Source of the DNA: Saccharina japonica
Taxonomy: Eukaryota; Sar; Phaeophyceae; Laminariales; Laminariaceae
Assembly: GCA_008828725.1 (NCBI GenBank)
Contig: MEHQ01000242.1
Coordinates: forward strand, 33,165 to 97,164
DNA length: 64,000 bases
Reading direction: 5' to 3'
Shown here: positions 10,190 through 20,870 of the stretch, piece after piece
Layout of the letters: each line of letters opens with the position of its first letter
How positions within the stretch are numbered: position 1 is the first letter of the stretch
Translations under genes and position numbers: made by a program
The notes under the pieces: model-generated
The model's input: the letters and a program-made list of their open reading frames with translations, nothing else
Told to the model about the DNA's origin: nothing
Database searches by the model: none

Positions 10190-10950
10190 GGTCGTGGCCG
10201 ACCGTCGGCTGCAGTTTGGGTGGCGTAATTCGCCGGGGTTCTTCTGTTCGTTTTCAGCAGCTCTTGAGTATGCACATTGCCACACGTCGTACGGCGACGC
10301 CGTCGTCATGAAGCAGGGGAGTGACGCGACACAGCATGTCGTGGTTACCCCGCCAAGAGCAACCGACCGGCATGCCCCCCCGCCCCCTGGCTGTCGGTCC
10401 CCCGCGGACAAGGGGGGGTGTACTCATGTCGTGCACGGCCGTAGTCATATGACCATAGACCCTCGCATCCCTACATGCCGGGACGGTTTTCACCAACCAG
10501 GCAGAGGGGGGGGGGGGGGCATAGTCCGTTTTTCGTACGATACTACGTAGATGACGGAATATTGGTGGAGGTTCAGTGGTGGTCTGATGGTCGGCGCTGC
10601 AGACGCGCGTCCGCATCGCTGGCGTCGGACCATTTTCGGCTCTTTGGGGGGAGACGCTCAAAGGACCCCACCCTGCTTTCTCCTCATAAGATTTCGCCTT
10701 GGGATACCACTTTGTGCATTCTAGGGTGGGATATTGATACCGTGGCAATGACTATCTCCGTCCCCGTCGAAAAGATGGAGCGACTTCGCGGCACACTAAG
10801 CGAGTGGCCTTCGGACCGCGAGGCGGCATCCGAGGCGGAGTTACGCTCGCTTATCGGCCGTCTATTGCACCTGTGTGAGGTAGTGCGGCCAGGAAAATAT
10901 TTTGTTCGGCGTATGCTTAACCACGTCGGTTTGCCTCCCGTTCGCGCGTG
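10190..10950 (+). pseudogene. Reverse transcriptase part of the YR fossil
   Basis: Homology is visible to the central and catalytic RT regions of DIRS-type elements and to the thumb/connection region that follows. Belongs to the broken element 10140-13610 and is not a working gene. Confidence 0.75.
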
Positions 10951-11099
10951 GGGCGCAAAGTTCCACGCATCCCACTCACGCGCGGCCCCGTCCCCACGGG
11001 TCCGTTTGGGTCCTGAATTCCACGCCGACGTGTCATTTTGGCGTTTGTCGGTGGCGGGAGGGTTAGGTTCTCCCGCGCGTTGTTTTTCCGCCCCCTTGT

Positions 11100-11550
11100 A
11101 CCGTAGCTATATGCAGCCGCCCGCGTTTACTTTGTGGTCGGACGCCTCCGGCGACGCTATGGGGGATACTTTTTGGGGCCCGAGCCCGGGTCCGATGTGT
11201 GGTGGCGCGTTGGATTTGACGCCGATGTGCGCTCGCGGCTGCGCACGACGGTAAAAGGTTGGAACGATCTCTCGATCAACGTGCTCAAGTTGTTGGGCAT
11301 GGTGATAACTGCGTGGATATTTGTTACGCAGTTGAAAATACTTCCTGGTTTCGCACGGGATACCATCTTGATGCGAGGGGACAACAGGTCCGCCGTTCTG
11401 TGGGTTTCCAAATGCAAGGGGGGGAAGGAGCCCCGATCGGGGGCACTGATGCGTCTTTTGGGGTGTCTGGAAGTAGGCAGTGGGTGGTGCTTCGATGCGT
11501 TGCACCTCGCTGGCGTGGAGAACACTATTGCGGACGGCATATCACGATGA
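11100..11550 (+). pseudogene. RNase H-like part of the YR fossil
   Basis: Sits directly after the RT, as in DIRS elements, and carries the conserved run with NRSA..W and the ending HLAGVENTIADGISR typical of the RNase H of this group. Part of the broken element. Confidence 0.7.
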
Positions 11551-11599
11551 GCGCCAGAAGCAATCGATGGTAATCTCCACACGTTCCGGTCTGACGTTG

Positions 11600-12745
11600 C
11601 TTGACGCCGACAGGTACTGGGGCCAGCGGGCGTCGCGCTATGCTCCGGAGTGTTGGCAGCCAGCTCACCCGCCAGTCAGTTGCGCCTTCGTCTCACCGAG
11701 CTTATTCGTCAGGTTTCCGGTCTTGGATCACTTTTCGGGGGGTGATAGAGGAGCTCGCGTACTTCGACCCGGCGGCCTCCGATACGGATAAGATTCAGGC
11801 GTTGCTCGAGTTTATAGCGTGGTGTGTGTCAGAAGGGAATCAAGCCGGTACTATTGCGAGTAAACTGTCGGCCGTGTTACATTTTCATCGCGTCAACTTG
11901 CAAATGGAGTTGCCCACGTCGTCGCCGCTTATTAAACGTGCGTTGAAGGGGGTTGCAAGGTCGCACGCGGTCGCAGGTACCACGAAAAGAGTTCGTCGCC
12001 CCATCTCGTGGGACACGTTGTTGGGAGGACAAGACCTAGCCCCGTCGTGGAGGCCGGGCGGCCGAATTCTTTGGTTGTCGCTTGCGTTGGGCTATTTTTT
12101 GTAGCGAGGTCCGACGAAATTTTCACCTCACCTACCGGAGTCGTACACCCGGTGCATTGCTTAGCGAGGGGAGACGTAGAGGTGTACACGGGGGGGCGGC
12201 GGTTGACCTCGTTGCAGTGGCACCAGGCCACCAGCATCGAGGTTCGTTTTCGAGGCCAAAAAGGCGACCAGGCCCAACAGGGGTCGGTTATTGTGCGTAC
12301 ACGCGATGACGCCTGGGGGGCGCGTTCCGGGGTCGGAGCAGGCGGCGGCGCCGTCGCTCTCATGGTGGAATTGTTGTCGGTTTATCCGACATTGCCGGAA
12401 AGCGCCCCTTTGTCGTCGTATCAGTACGGTAACGAGATTAGAGTATGGAAGTATCCGGAGGCTCTTCAGGCGCTTCGCCAGGTGGTAGCGAAAGCAGGAG
12501 ATGATCCCAGCGAGGTTGGACTCCACTCTTTGCGTATCGGTGCGGCCACCACGCTGGCGGCCGGGGGGGAGGTGCCGCAGAGAGTGATCCAAAGGGAGGG
12601 TAGATGGAAGTCTTCAGAGTCTTCCAAGGTATATACCCGGAACAACGCGGAGGACGCTAATATAGTGTCTCGTAGACTATCAGAGTCCGGGAAGCTAGGG
12701 CAGAGGCAGCCAGGCCAAGGTACTGTATGGGGCCAAACACCGTAG
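11600..12745 (+). pseudogene. Tyrosine recombinase part of the YR fossil
   Basis: The C-terminal part shows the family's catalytic block (HSLRIG.. followed by a GRW and Y-containing segment), as in recombinases of DIRS and Ngaro retroelements. Followed within 20 bp by the first terminal repeat. Part of the broken element. Confidence 0.75.
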
Positions 12746-12762
12746 TATCGACGCGACCTCGG

Positions 12763-12995
12763 GGTTGGGGTATGTCAATGAGTTTCTACCATTGGGGGTC
12801 TCGGTCGTCCGAGACTGCGTGTGTTAGGGCCCCGGCCAGTCGGCTCGGGGGGGGGGGGGCTCCCGGGTACTGGAACGAGAAGCAGCGGCCGGTGTCGCGA
12901 CTCTCGTACTACGCCAGTGGACCCCCCCCTCCCCCCGACGTCGCAGAGAATAATAATAACATGACAATCCGAAGGATATACAACAAAGCATATAA
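12763..12995 (+). repeat. Split direct repeat B1 of the YR fossil
   Basis: About 230 bp repeated at 13378-13608. Contains a perfect 7-bp hairpin GTCTCGG-tcgt-CCGAGAC, a G-run and, further on, a C-run. Confidence 0.85.
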
Positions 12996-13002
12996 TTTCT
13001 AA

Positions 13003-13370
13003 GTAAAGTACAGAAAAGCAGAAGTATGAGTTTTGTTGTCGACCGACGGAATTATCCTTTTAATAGTCATGGGCTCTACCGACGTTTATTTGCCACAAGA
13101 GGCACGAGTACAGGAGAGAGATAGATGCTCACTTTCGAGTACCTCAGCTTGACGTGCATAGCTGCGCCGGGCACAGCAGAGGTACACGATATTGCCCACT
13201 GCCGAGTGGTAGGCCTAGTCGAGGCCTACCGTGTGGTTTTCTCCCGCCCACCCGCCCCCTTTCTTCTTGCGAAGGTAGGTGGAAAGGAGAGGCCATACGC
13301 GGTGTTGGTCACACCGCATATATATATGATTGTTATTGTTTGCGATTGACTGGTAGCAATTCCGGGGTTC
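13003..13370 (+). repeat. Spacer repeat A2 of the YR fossil
   Basis: Lies between the two B repeats. A diverged copy of its first ~290 bp, preceded by the last bases of B, recurs at 49990-50290. That shows B-A continuity belongs to the element rather than to this locus. Confidence 0.7.
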
Positions 13371-13377
13371 ACTAGCG

Positions 13378-13608
13378 GGGTATGTCAATGGTTTTTTACC
13401 ATTGGGGGTCTCGGTCGTCCGAGACTGCGTGTGTTAGGGCCCCGGCCAGTCGGCTGGGGGGGGGGGGGGGGCTCCCAGGTACAGGAACGAGAAGCAGCGG
13501 CCGGTGTCGCGGCTCTCGTACTACGCCAGTGGACCCCCCCCCTCCCCCCGACGTTGCAGAGACTAATAATAACATGACAATTCGAAGGATATACAATAAA
13601 GCGTAATT
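13378..13608 (+). repeat. Split direct repeat B2 of the YR fossil
   Basis: Near copy of 12763-12995 (about 13 differences in 230 bp by eye, plus homopolymer length). Marks the right edge of the element. Confidence 0.85.
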
Positions 13609-13734
13609 TCTACCCAACGAAACATGTGTCGATTGTACAAGCCAATCTTGCTTTTTTAATCAGTTTCTTCAAACATCTGTACATGTAAAAAAACAGCTGT
13701 AGTAGTTGTAGTACTTTTAATAGTAGTAGTAGGT

Positions 13735-14325
13735 TGTCGTCGTAGTAGCAGGTGTCGTCGTATATTTTTCAATTGGAGTTAGTTTGAAGGAACGTCGGCT
13801 GCGGGCCGTGCCGGGAGCGCGCTTGGCCGTCTCGGCCCTGGATTTCGCCGAGGGCGGATGAGCTGGGGTGCGCAAGGGGCGAATCCGGCCCTCGGGTGGC
13901 GCGGCGGCCCGCGCTTGCCCGGACACGACGGGCGCCCCCGGCTCCCTCGGCTGCCGTTCTTTCGTTTGCGGGTTGTCGGTATGTGGTTTGTATATAAGGG
14001 CGGTTCCGTCGCAAAAACAAAGTCATGATCGGGTATTATATTCCCCGACATGGATTTTTGCGGAGATACATTTGGGTGCCCTCGGGGCGACACCGATCGA
14101 GCGTCAGAACGGCCGCCGGCAGGAACGGCGAGTAAAACGCGAAGCGAGCGCCGGGGAAGACAGGGTCGGAGAGGGGGGCTGGCCTCGTCCGGCCTGAGTC
14201 GGTGCCGGTCTGGTAGAGAGAGGGGCGCCGCGCGTACCGGGCCGCCAGCAGCGAGCCTCCCTCGATCTTCTTGAAGAAGTTCCGAGTATTTCCCAAACTA
14301 ATTATTCCCCGGGGACATTTGTTTT
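13735..14325 (-). repeat. Dispersed repeat V, copy 1
   Basis: About 590 GC-rich bp whose reverse complement matches 41745-42167 plus 42462-42620. Translated in the minus direction, the two copies give similar peptides over about 85 residues (IEGG.LLAARYARRPSL.. then ..GTDS.RTRPAPLSD). That may be an old coding segment or only DNA identity. The family is unknown to me. Copy 1 keeps the uninterrupted site (about 13892-13902) where copy 2 carries a MITE. Confidence 0.7.
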
Positions 14326-14415
14326 TTAAAGGCGGTTCTTTACTGGCGGCGAACGGCCGTCGGTTCGTGTCGCACTATTTTGACTCTCCGTCGGTTCGTG
14401 TCGCATATGGTTTGA

Positions 14416-14607
14416 CTTGATTCAAGTAGGGTTTCATACGCCTGGATCACCAACAAAAAGGGAACGGCGGGCATCATGAGAGGTTCGTCGGTACGTGTCG
14501 TTTCTGGAACGAGGCCGCCGCAGCTCGCAGCACTATGCACAGAGCAGCTCCAAATAGAGCCAGCCTCTGACGAGTATGACAAGGGCTTGCCATTTACACC
14601 ACCATAG
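14416..14607 (+). CDS. Candidate terminal exon, 63 codons
   Basis: Not recognised. Open from just after TGA at 14413 to TAG at 14605. The peptide is protein-like and not repetitive: ..SRVSYAWITNKKGTAG at the start and an acidic ..EYDKGLPFTPP end. An internal ATG lies near codon 20. The preceding ttgattcaag could be a 3' splice site. It lies inside the inserted segment 14339-15258, so if real it may belong to a transposon. A 34-bp duplication based on cgtcggttcgtgtcgca (14357 and 14391) precedes it. Confidence 0.22.
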   Translation, partial: LDSSRVSYAWITNKKGTAGIMRGSSVRVVSGTRPPQLAALCTEQLQIEPASDEYDKGLPFTPP

Positions 14608-14634
14608 TAAAAAACGTGCCTCCGTGAGCGGTGT

Positions 14635-15024
14635 GTGGCAAGTACTCGAGGTATCATACGACTACTCGTACGTAAAAATGAGCACAAATTATCAAGTACA
14701 AGCAAAACAAACGAGGCCAACAAAGACGACGACACACTCCTTAAACGTAATGAGCTCGAGGCTGCTGGTGCTGCTGGTGCTGTGATGGTGAGAACGCCCT
14801 CCCCTCGTCCGAACGAGCGAATGACACCTACATTAGTAAAGAGGCACCTGGGAAGCAAGGGGAATGAAAACACTTGCTGTATAACTTTAAAGCTCGGCAT
14901 TAGGGGCACTGCCAGATCGATTTTTTCAGCATGTTTTTTGTACGATGCAGGTATTGTGTTGCTTTCAGCAGCGACAAAGAATATCCCTTGCGCCCTTTGC
15001 TTGATATCTCATACACCTCGATGA
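14635..15024 (+). CDS. Candidate 129-codon frame in inserted segment
   Basis: Not recognised. Begins at an ATG-less start and runs to TGA at 15022. Residues 14-70 are strongly hydrophilic (KTNEANKDDDTLLKRNELE, then PSPRPNERMTPTLVKRH), typical of a disordered or coiled region, and the tail is hydrophobic with cysteines. The opposite strand is also open (14340-14909) but far less protein-like. It may be one exon of an element- or host-encoded gene together with 14416-14607. Confidence 0.25.
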   Translation: MASTRGIIRLLVRKNEHKLSSTSKTNEANKDDDTLLKRNELEAAGAAGAVMVRTPSPRPNERMTPTLVKRHLGSKGNENTCCITLKLGIRGTARSIFSACFLYDAGIVLLSAATKNIPCALCLISHTPR

Positions 15025-15264
15025 GCTGAGCCAATTGAAGTATATTATGGATAGCTCTCGATGTTTTATTTCGAATGCGGTTATTAACAAACTGGGCATC
15101 CAGCTATAGCGCTCGTGGTGGCGGCGTTCCTGAGGGCCCCTCAAGGGGAAAAAAACGCGAAAATCTTTGAAGCTACAGCCCCTCGCGTCAAAAACGCCGG
15201 GAAAGAAAATCGAATTCTTTTCCTTTTTTATTTTTTTTTTGCATATGCGCCGCTACTAAAACGT

Positions 15265-15655
15265 TGCCCCATTCCATCGTCTTTTTTTTTCCAGCTGGCC
15301 ATTGATTGTACCTACCATGTTACTGTTACCACTACATCGATATACTGCAGTACACATCGTGCCATACCGCAAACCGGCTGCTGTACATATCTTCTATCAC
15401 TGTACCATACATACAATGGACCAGCGGCCATATTGTACCATATTGTACCATGTAACATTACCACTGTATCGATATATACTGCTGTAGACACCGTGTAACA
15501 CCGGGCTGGCGGAGGGAGGGAGGGAGGGGTGGCCGGGGACGCCCCTGCACCAAATTCAAGAAAACATATCCACACTAAAATCGATATCTTTGTTTCAACA
15601 CTAATTTCAAGACATTTATTTCCGTACTAAAACCAAGATATATAGACATACATAC
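15265..15655 (-). repeat. Repeat X, copy 1, with adjoining W-like A-rich segment
   Basis: 15265-15500 is the reverse complement of about 41575-41735 (ggccattgattgtacc, then catcgatatactgc.gtacac). It is followed by a (GGGA)n run (about 15511-15530) and by cacactaaaatc / cacactaatttcaag words (15545-15655), which mark repeat family W. Confidence 0.65.
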
Positions 15656-15689
15656 ATTTCTTGACGCTCGCTGCGGTGCTCCGGGGCCT

Positions 15690-15900
15690 CTTGGGCTCTC
15701 ACTTCACTTCAGACCGTACTCGCACCCGGGACCCGTTTCGACGGCCTCGCGTTGGCTTTCTCGCCCGCTCTTCTCGAGGGTCGCGTCCCTCAGCCTCCGC
15801 CTGTCACTTTCCGCCCGCGCGCACTCTCAAGTCAAGCGCCGCCGCCGAGCGCAGCGACCTCAAAGTGCGCGGGTCTTGCGGAGATGCCTCGGCTCTACTG
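15690..15900 (+). repeat. Dispersed GC-rich repeat, copy 1
   Basis: Matches 21810-22000, including the run ctttctcgcccgctcttctc then gagggtcgcgtccc. Both copies are open on the plus strand and share the peptide FSPALLEGRVPQP. Two copies cannot distinguish conserved coding from plain repetition. Confidence 0.65.
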
Positions 15901-16249
15901 GCCGCTGAGGATGAAATGCGTGGTGCTGTTGCTGCTGAGAGATGTTTGTGGTGCGAGTCTCCACTCAAGATATCTCGCCTCAATTAAAAAATCAAAGATC
16001 CACGGAGGAATGAAAACTCGGCTGTTTTTTTTTCGGGTGGATTCAGTACAACAGTAGCTCCCTTTTCAGTGTAGAGATATTATAGGGTTTCCCCGTCAAC
16101 TTGTGCGTCTGCAGTTTGCACAATTTCAAATTGTACGTCGTCTGCAGTTTGCACGATTTTGACAAAACAAAAAAGCTTGCGAGTTTGGCGACGATTCGAA
16201 AACAAATGTCAACGGCCAGACTGTTCAGCGAAATATGTGATAAATCCCG

Positions 16250-16700
16250 TGTCTGCCAGCAGCCAGGTTGTTTTGCTTCGCAACCCGACCCCGCCATTCG
16301 ATGGCAGGGCCACCCCGTCTCCCGGGCGACGCCCACAGAGGCCTATAGCGGCGTTAACAACACGAAACAGCTTCCCTTGTGGGGCCGGCCTCCTACTGGA
16401 AGCCGCTGCTGCTGCTGTATTCTCGTGACTCGTGACTCTACTTTTGAAACCGGTACCAGAAGGTTTTGAGACATATGAGGTACCTCGCGTACATGACAAC
16501 GGTCTGCGTGTTGCTGCAACCACACAGCCACACGCAGAGGCGGTTGGAATTGACCCCGCCACCCGAGGGCAAGGCCACCCCCGTGTCCCAAGCGATGCCA
16601 ACCCAGGCCTGGAGACGTGAACACGAAGCAGCAACTTCCCTTGTGGGGCCAGCCTCGTGAAAGCCGACTGCTGCTGTTGTGTTCTCGAGACCACGAGGTT
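16250..16700 (+). repeat. Diverged ~235-bp tandem duplication
   Basis: 16255-16440 and 16510-16690 share accccgccattcgatggc-like, ccaccccgtctccc-like and acttcccttgtggggcc words, ending in ctgctgctgt.ttctcg. Frames on both strands follow the duplication. Confidence 0.65.
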
Positions 16701-16739
16701 GATTCGTCAAGCAACGAGTTGCCTCTGCTCGTCATACTC

Positions 16740-17075
16740 ATATGATACGAGCCTGCCCGTACTCTAACCAGCCCAAACAATAACAAGCGCAGTTAACGAG
16801 CACAATGTAGACCGGACTACGTGCGCGGGCCGCCGACACCACTCGATGCGACGATGGAGCGGTACCAAAGCCGAATGCTGCTGCTGTGCTGCTGTGTTCT
16901 CGAGACCAGGCAGCAAGTTGCCTGTGCTCGTCGTACTCGTACAAGCCTCGTACGAGCCTGCTCGTACTCGTGCCAAGCCCGAACAAAAACAAAGGCAGTT
17001 AACGAGCACGATGTAGACCGGACTACGTGCGCGGGCCGCCGACACCACTCGATGCGACGATGGAGCGGTACCGCT
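16740..17075 (+). repeat. 205-bp tandem duplication
   Basis: A nearly exact 65-bp core (gtagaccggactacgtgcgc onward, to gatggagcggtacc) occurs at 16807 and 17012, with diverged flanks also repeated. Confidence 0.8.
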
Positions 17076-17699
17076 GAGCGACGACTGGTAGTTGGAGACT
17101 GCTGTAGGCAGTGTATTGATTGATGGAACGACCTGGTGGTGTATGGTACCTACTCGTGTGCCTGTTCGCAATTGGTATAATTTGCGAAGACAAAACTAAG
17201 ACACTTTCTTGAAAAACGTCCACAGTTTTTTTTAATGACAATTTCACGAAAAGGGCGGCTCAAAATGCGGCGTGATACCGAGCCGCCCAAAAATCACGAG
17301 CCGCCCAAAAAAACTGTCTAACTTGTGCTACGTGGAAACCCTCTATTACTGCTGTGCCTGGCTGTAATACGTACAAGAACAAACAGCAGTACGTACGAGT
17401 AGTACCAGGTACGAGTACTGCCTGTATGTACGACGTAGCGAGCAGCTGGTGTGTATAGTATTGCTGAGTACTGCTGTGTAGTACGTACTGCTGTACAGCA
17501 GTACTACTGTTGTAGTGTACAGTGCTGTAGATACGAGTCTGCTCAGACACACGAGAGTTAGAGAAGAATTGAGATCCCCCCGTTGCCAGCTTTTAAATAT
17601 CTCGACTTTGCATATCCACGCGAAACCGCTTGCTCGGCACGATGTGTTTTTGCCGCACGTGCCAAAACTGAAAATGAGCCCGCCACCGGGACCTCGACT

Positions 17700-18200
17700 G
17701 GTGCATTTCTGACAGAGACTGAGAAATGAAGTTGCGAACTGAGTATCAGCACTTACAGTAGCGTTTACTTCTTCCTGCAACAACACCTGGCATTGCCTTC
17801 ATTCTGCACGTACAGTAGTATGTGTCAGATGTCAAAACACGAGCGAGCACCATCAGATTGTTGTTGTCGTAAATCTCACAAACTGTCCTTAGGACTGAGA
17901 CTATCCAGGCAACACCGAACGCGACTGATTACGTTTCTGAGACTGACTGTTGATACTGAGAAATGAGCCTGCGAACTGAATGTTTCAGCACGCAGCAGTC
18001 CCTTCTTCCTGCAACCCTTGGCATTGCCTTGATTCTGCACGTAGGCGTCAGATATCGAAACACGAGCGAGCGCCATCACATTGTCGTAATCAATAAGAAT
18101 GGTACCAAATAACTGATGTACCAGGTATATGTCCTATCCGAAGCATGGGTGCCGGCGAATGTCGGCACCCATGCGGAGCCCTTTTATATATATATATATT
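17700..18200 (+). repeat. Repeat R, two tandem units with 3' hairpin
   Basis: Two units (17700-17882 and 17883-18200) share gactgagaaatga, ttcttcctgcaac, ttggcattgccttgattctg and cgaaacacgagcgagcgcc. The second unit ends in a perfect 12-bp hairpin, GCATGGGTGCCG/CGGCACCCATGC (18143-18174). Other copies lie at 22745-22870, 25240-25775 and, inverted, 62345-62640. Confidence 0.8.
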
Positions 18201-18204
18201 TACG

Positions 18205-19555
18205 GGCCATTATCAAAAACGGGTACACCCGCGCCGGTTGGAGTCAAAAACGGGTACAGCATGGAATCGGGACAAAATACCACATCCCGCGAGCCATGGC
18301 GGGATAGATTGGCCAAAATCACATCGTGCCCGTTTCTGAGGGGTATTGACAACCAGGCACACTTATCGGCGCTTAACTATACACTCTTGTTAGTTATATA
18401 GACGTGTCCAGATCATGTTTGGAGGGCTCAGGTCCGGGTGGGAACCGGAGCAGGGTCAGGGGTAAGGGGTGTTTACACGCAAAGGGTTCTGGCGGCAAGC
18501 ATGTATGTGTGTTGTACTTGGTCGCAGCGTGTACCTGAAATACACCCTACACTACAGCAGCAGTCGTATTACAGTAAAAATACACCAGCCGTATCATACG
18601 TACATACTAGGTACGTATGTTGATATTGCTGTGCATACATACAACAGTAATTAGGTGGATGGTCGTATCACTCTGAAAACGTACGTACGCAGGTGCGTAA
18701 AATGGTTGAATATATTTTGTGAAAAAGCTTGGAAGAAAATTAAACAACGAAAGAGCGGCCGCAGACGCAGTGAAGAGCGAGGCGCACTGTGTGCAAGTGG
18801 TTTTGGCAAAATAAATAACCAAAAACGGTTAAAAGCCAAGCATAATAGACATTTAGGCCGTCTCTTATGGGTTTCTTTTTGAGGTGCATAAATGGACCCC
18901 TTTTGACCAAGGGCAAAAAAACAGCATCTTATGGAACTCAAAACGACGAAGTTTGACCACAAAAAAATATGAACGTGAGTTTGACTAGGCCACCTCACTC
19001 ATTCTGCGCCCCAGGATGAACAGGGTCAGAGGTTACAATCTGGAGTTCAAATTTGATCTTTGTATAGGTTTTATATTCACACTATGTTTAGTATAACAAA
19101 CAGCACTCGTACAATTAATTCTACATGTGCCCGGCACACCAGTAGTACGAGTAGAGCTGTATATACGGACTGAAGAAGCGGTCGCGTACAAGCCCACACT
19201 CCTCGCCCGGCCCCCAGTCAGGAAATCTCACTACGGCATCGGGGAGGGACGATGAGGTGGATGTGAGCCGTCGATCTTCTTGAGGAATTATCGACGAACG
19301 AACTCTCGCTGGGCAGCTCGTATCCTACCACTGTCACTGCTGCTGCAGCATCTTGCTCTCGACTAGCCGAGCACACTCGGCATCTAGGTGCCGTCACCGC
19401 TCTCTTGGGGTCGAAAGAGCTGCGCGCGGAGAGGCGGCACGTGCTGGGCGATGTTGGGGTGGCTCGATGCAAACTTTTGCTTTGAACGAGTACGATCTCG
19501 GTGGTGCCTTGTTGGTACGGTCGGTCGCAGCACTGCTGTCTGCTGCTGTATACAT
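18205..19555. other. Left interior of the outer TIR element, no gene
   Basis: Beyond the TIR I see CAG-, CTG- and TACG-rich patches (18540-18660), A-runs and short frames that do not resemble known proteins. The stretch 19215-19555 is GC-balanced and has antisense frames, but these continue into the next element's TIR and are shadows. Confidence 0.5.
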
Positions 19556-19563
19556 ATAATAAA
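19555..19563 (+). repeat. Left 9-bp target-site duplication
   Basis: TATAATAAA immediately before GAGCAGTGG. Identical to 20614-20622. Confidence 0.9.
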
Positions 19564-20613
19564 GAGCAGTGGCCAAAATCGGGTATACCCGATGGTTTTG
19601 TGGCCAAAACAGGGTACCATTGTATTTTAGTGACCGCGACGACCCCAGGGTGCCATGTCATTGGCCAGCGCAGGCCACCACCCGACGCTGGCCACAAACC
19701 CATCGGGTATACCCGATTTTGGCTACTCACCCCCCAAGAGGTACCCGATAATTGTACCCACCTACCCGAAAATGGCCGGGCTGTTCGACCACCACGGCTC
19801 AACAGCCCACCACGCACCAGACGACGATTACTACGAATTTCATCGAAATCCATGCCCCCAGCCAGCCCTGTTACCGACGGAACCATCTGCTTGATAGATA
19901 TCCATCCATCTGCTCGACAAGTATCCATGATTTGGTTGATTCGCGCAGCCTCTCACACCCAACCAAACTTGCCACCTCGAAACACTGCACAGCAGTAGTG
20001 GTGCCACTTCGAAACACGGCACAGCAGTAGTGGTTCAAAACACGGCCCAGCCGTAGTGGTTGGTTCACAGTGCTATCTCTCCCTCTCCCAGCCAAAAGCC
20101 ACCTCATCACGGCACACCAGTAGTAGTAGTTGATTCGCTCCCTCTCCCACCCGAAAAGCACCGCTCTTTCTCTCCCTCCTCGACGAGCCACCAGCCACCA
20201 ACCACCGCACAGCACAGCAGCAGTAATATAGTAGCTCGTAGAGCAGATGGATCCGTCGGTAACAGGTTGGGACTCGGCCGGAACTCGACTGGATACGTCG
20301 TAATACGTCGTGATACGTACCTGGTACGCAGGTGCGTGGTACGTAGTAATCGTCGTCTGGTGCGTGGTGGGCTGTTGAGCCGTGGTGGTCGAACAGCCCG
20401 GCCATTTTCGGGTAGGTGGGTACAATTATCGGGTACCTCTTGGGGGGTGAGTAGCCAAAATCGGGTATACCCGATGGGTTTGTGGCCAGCGTCGGGTGGT
20501 GGCCTGCGCTGGCCAATGAGATGGCGCCCTGGGGTCGTCGCGGTCACTAAAATACAATGGTACCCTGTTTTGGCCACAAACCCATCGGGTATACCCGATT
20601 TTGGCCACTGCTC
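19564..20613. mobile_element. Mutator-like fold-back element with 9-bp target duplication
   Basis: 1,050 bp with ~275-bp terminal inverted repeats (19564-19838 and about 20338-20613) that are almost identical. Both ends read GAGCAGTGGCCAAAATCGGG inwards, with CGGGTATACCCG then a second CAAAACAGGGTACC. The flanks TATAATAAA at 19555-19563 and 20614-20622 are perfect 9-bp direct repeats. Long TIRs with a 9-bp duplication fit Mutator-like transposons. The central 500 bp holds no transposase, only small repeats (cacggcacagcagtagtgg), so the element is non-autonomous. Near-identical arms imply recent activity or gene conversion between arms. Confidence 0.85.
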
Positions 20614-20622
20614 TATAATAAA
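20614..20622 (+). repeat. Right 9-bp target-site duplication
   Basis: TATAATAAA immediately after CCACTGCTC. Identical to 19555-19563. Confidence 0.9.
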
Positions 20623-20647
20623 CCTGGTATAATATCATACCTGGTAC

Positions 20648-20870
20648 AGCAATGCAAGGCAACAACCGTAGTGGGGGAGGAGGGAGAGGAGCCAACTTTG
20701 TGACCCCGAATCTGAATTACGACTAGGGAGGGAGAAAGACGGAAGGGCGAAGATGATAAACGGGAGGAGGGAGAGGAGCCTACTTTGTGACCCCGGATCT
20801 GAGTTACGACTAGGGAGGGAGAAAGACGGAAGTGCAAATATAATGAATGGGATGGACAAAAAAAAAAAGC
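20648..20870 (+). mobile_element. SINE body, copy S1, with internal 87-bp duplication
   Basis: Starts gcaaggcaacaaccgtagtg and ends gggatggacaaaaaaaa, matching the 3' two thirds of the SINEs at 34815 and 49235. The block ggagggagaggagcc..gacggaag occurs twice in tandem (about 20676 and 20763). The tRNA-like head is missing. Confidence 0.7.

Larger units (their letters stand above)
10140..13610 (+). mobile_element. Fossil DIRS/Ngaro-like tyrosine-recombinase retroelement
   Basis: Order of parts: reverse transcriptase (about 10190-10950), RNase H-like region (about 11100-11550), tyrosine recombinase (about 11600-12745), then noncoding ends with split direct repeats. A reverse transcriptase combined with a tyrosine recombinase instead of an integrase defines the DIRS order. 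The repeat-spacer-repeat arrangement after the coding part resembles the B1-A2-B2 layout of Ngaro-type elements. The matching A1 repeat expected upstream was not seen and the front of the element looks missing. It is broken, with several breaks (about four to six by eye). The two B repeats are roughly 94% alike, so it is neither fresh nor ancient. Confidence 0.8.
14339..15258. mobile_element. Insertion in V/X, candidate TIR element with two frames
   Basis: Repeat X (15265-15500) and repeat V (13735-14325) are separated by about 930 bp here but nearly abut in the other copy (near 41730), so this segment is extra. Its edges are weakly inverted: TTTACTGGCGGCG on the left and, on the other strand, TTTAGTAGCGGCG on the right (11 of 13). 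No clear target duplication. It holds the candidate frames 14416-14607 and 14635-15024. Confidence 0.4.

Noticed and set aside
19218-20632. Frames of 184-236 codons on both strands
   Set aside because: They lie across the inverted repeats of the 19564-20613 element and mirror one another.
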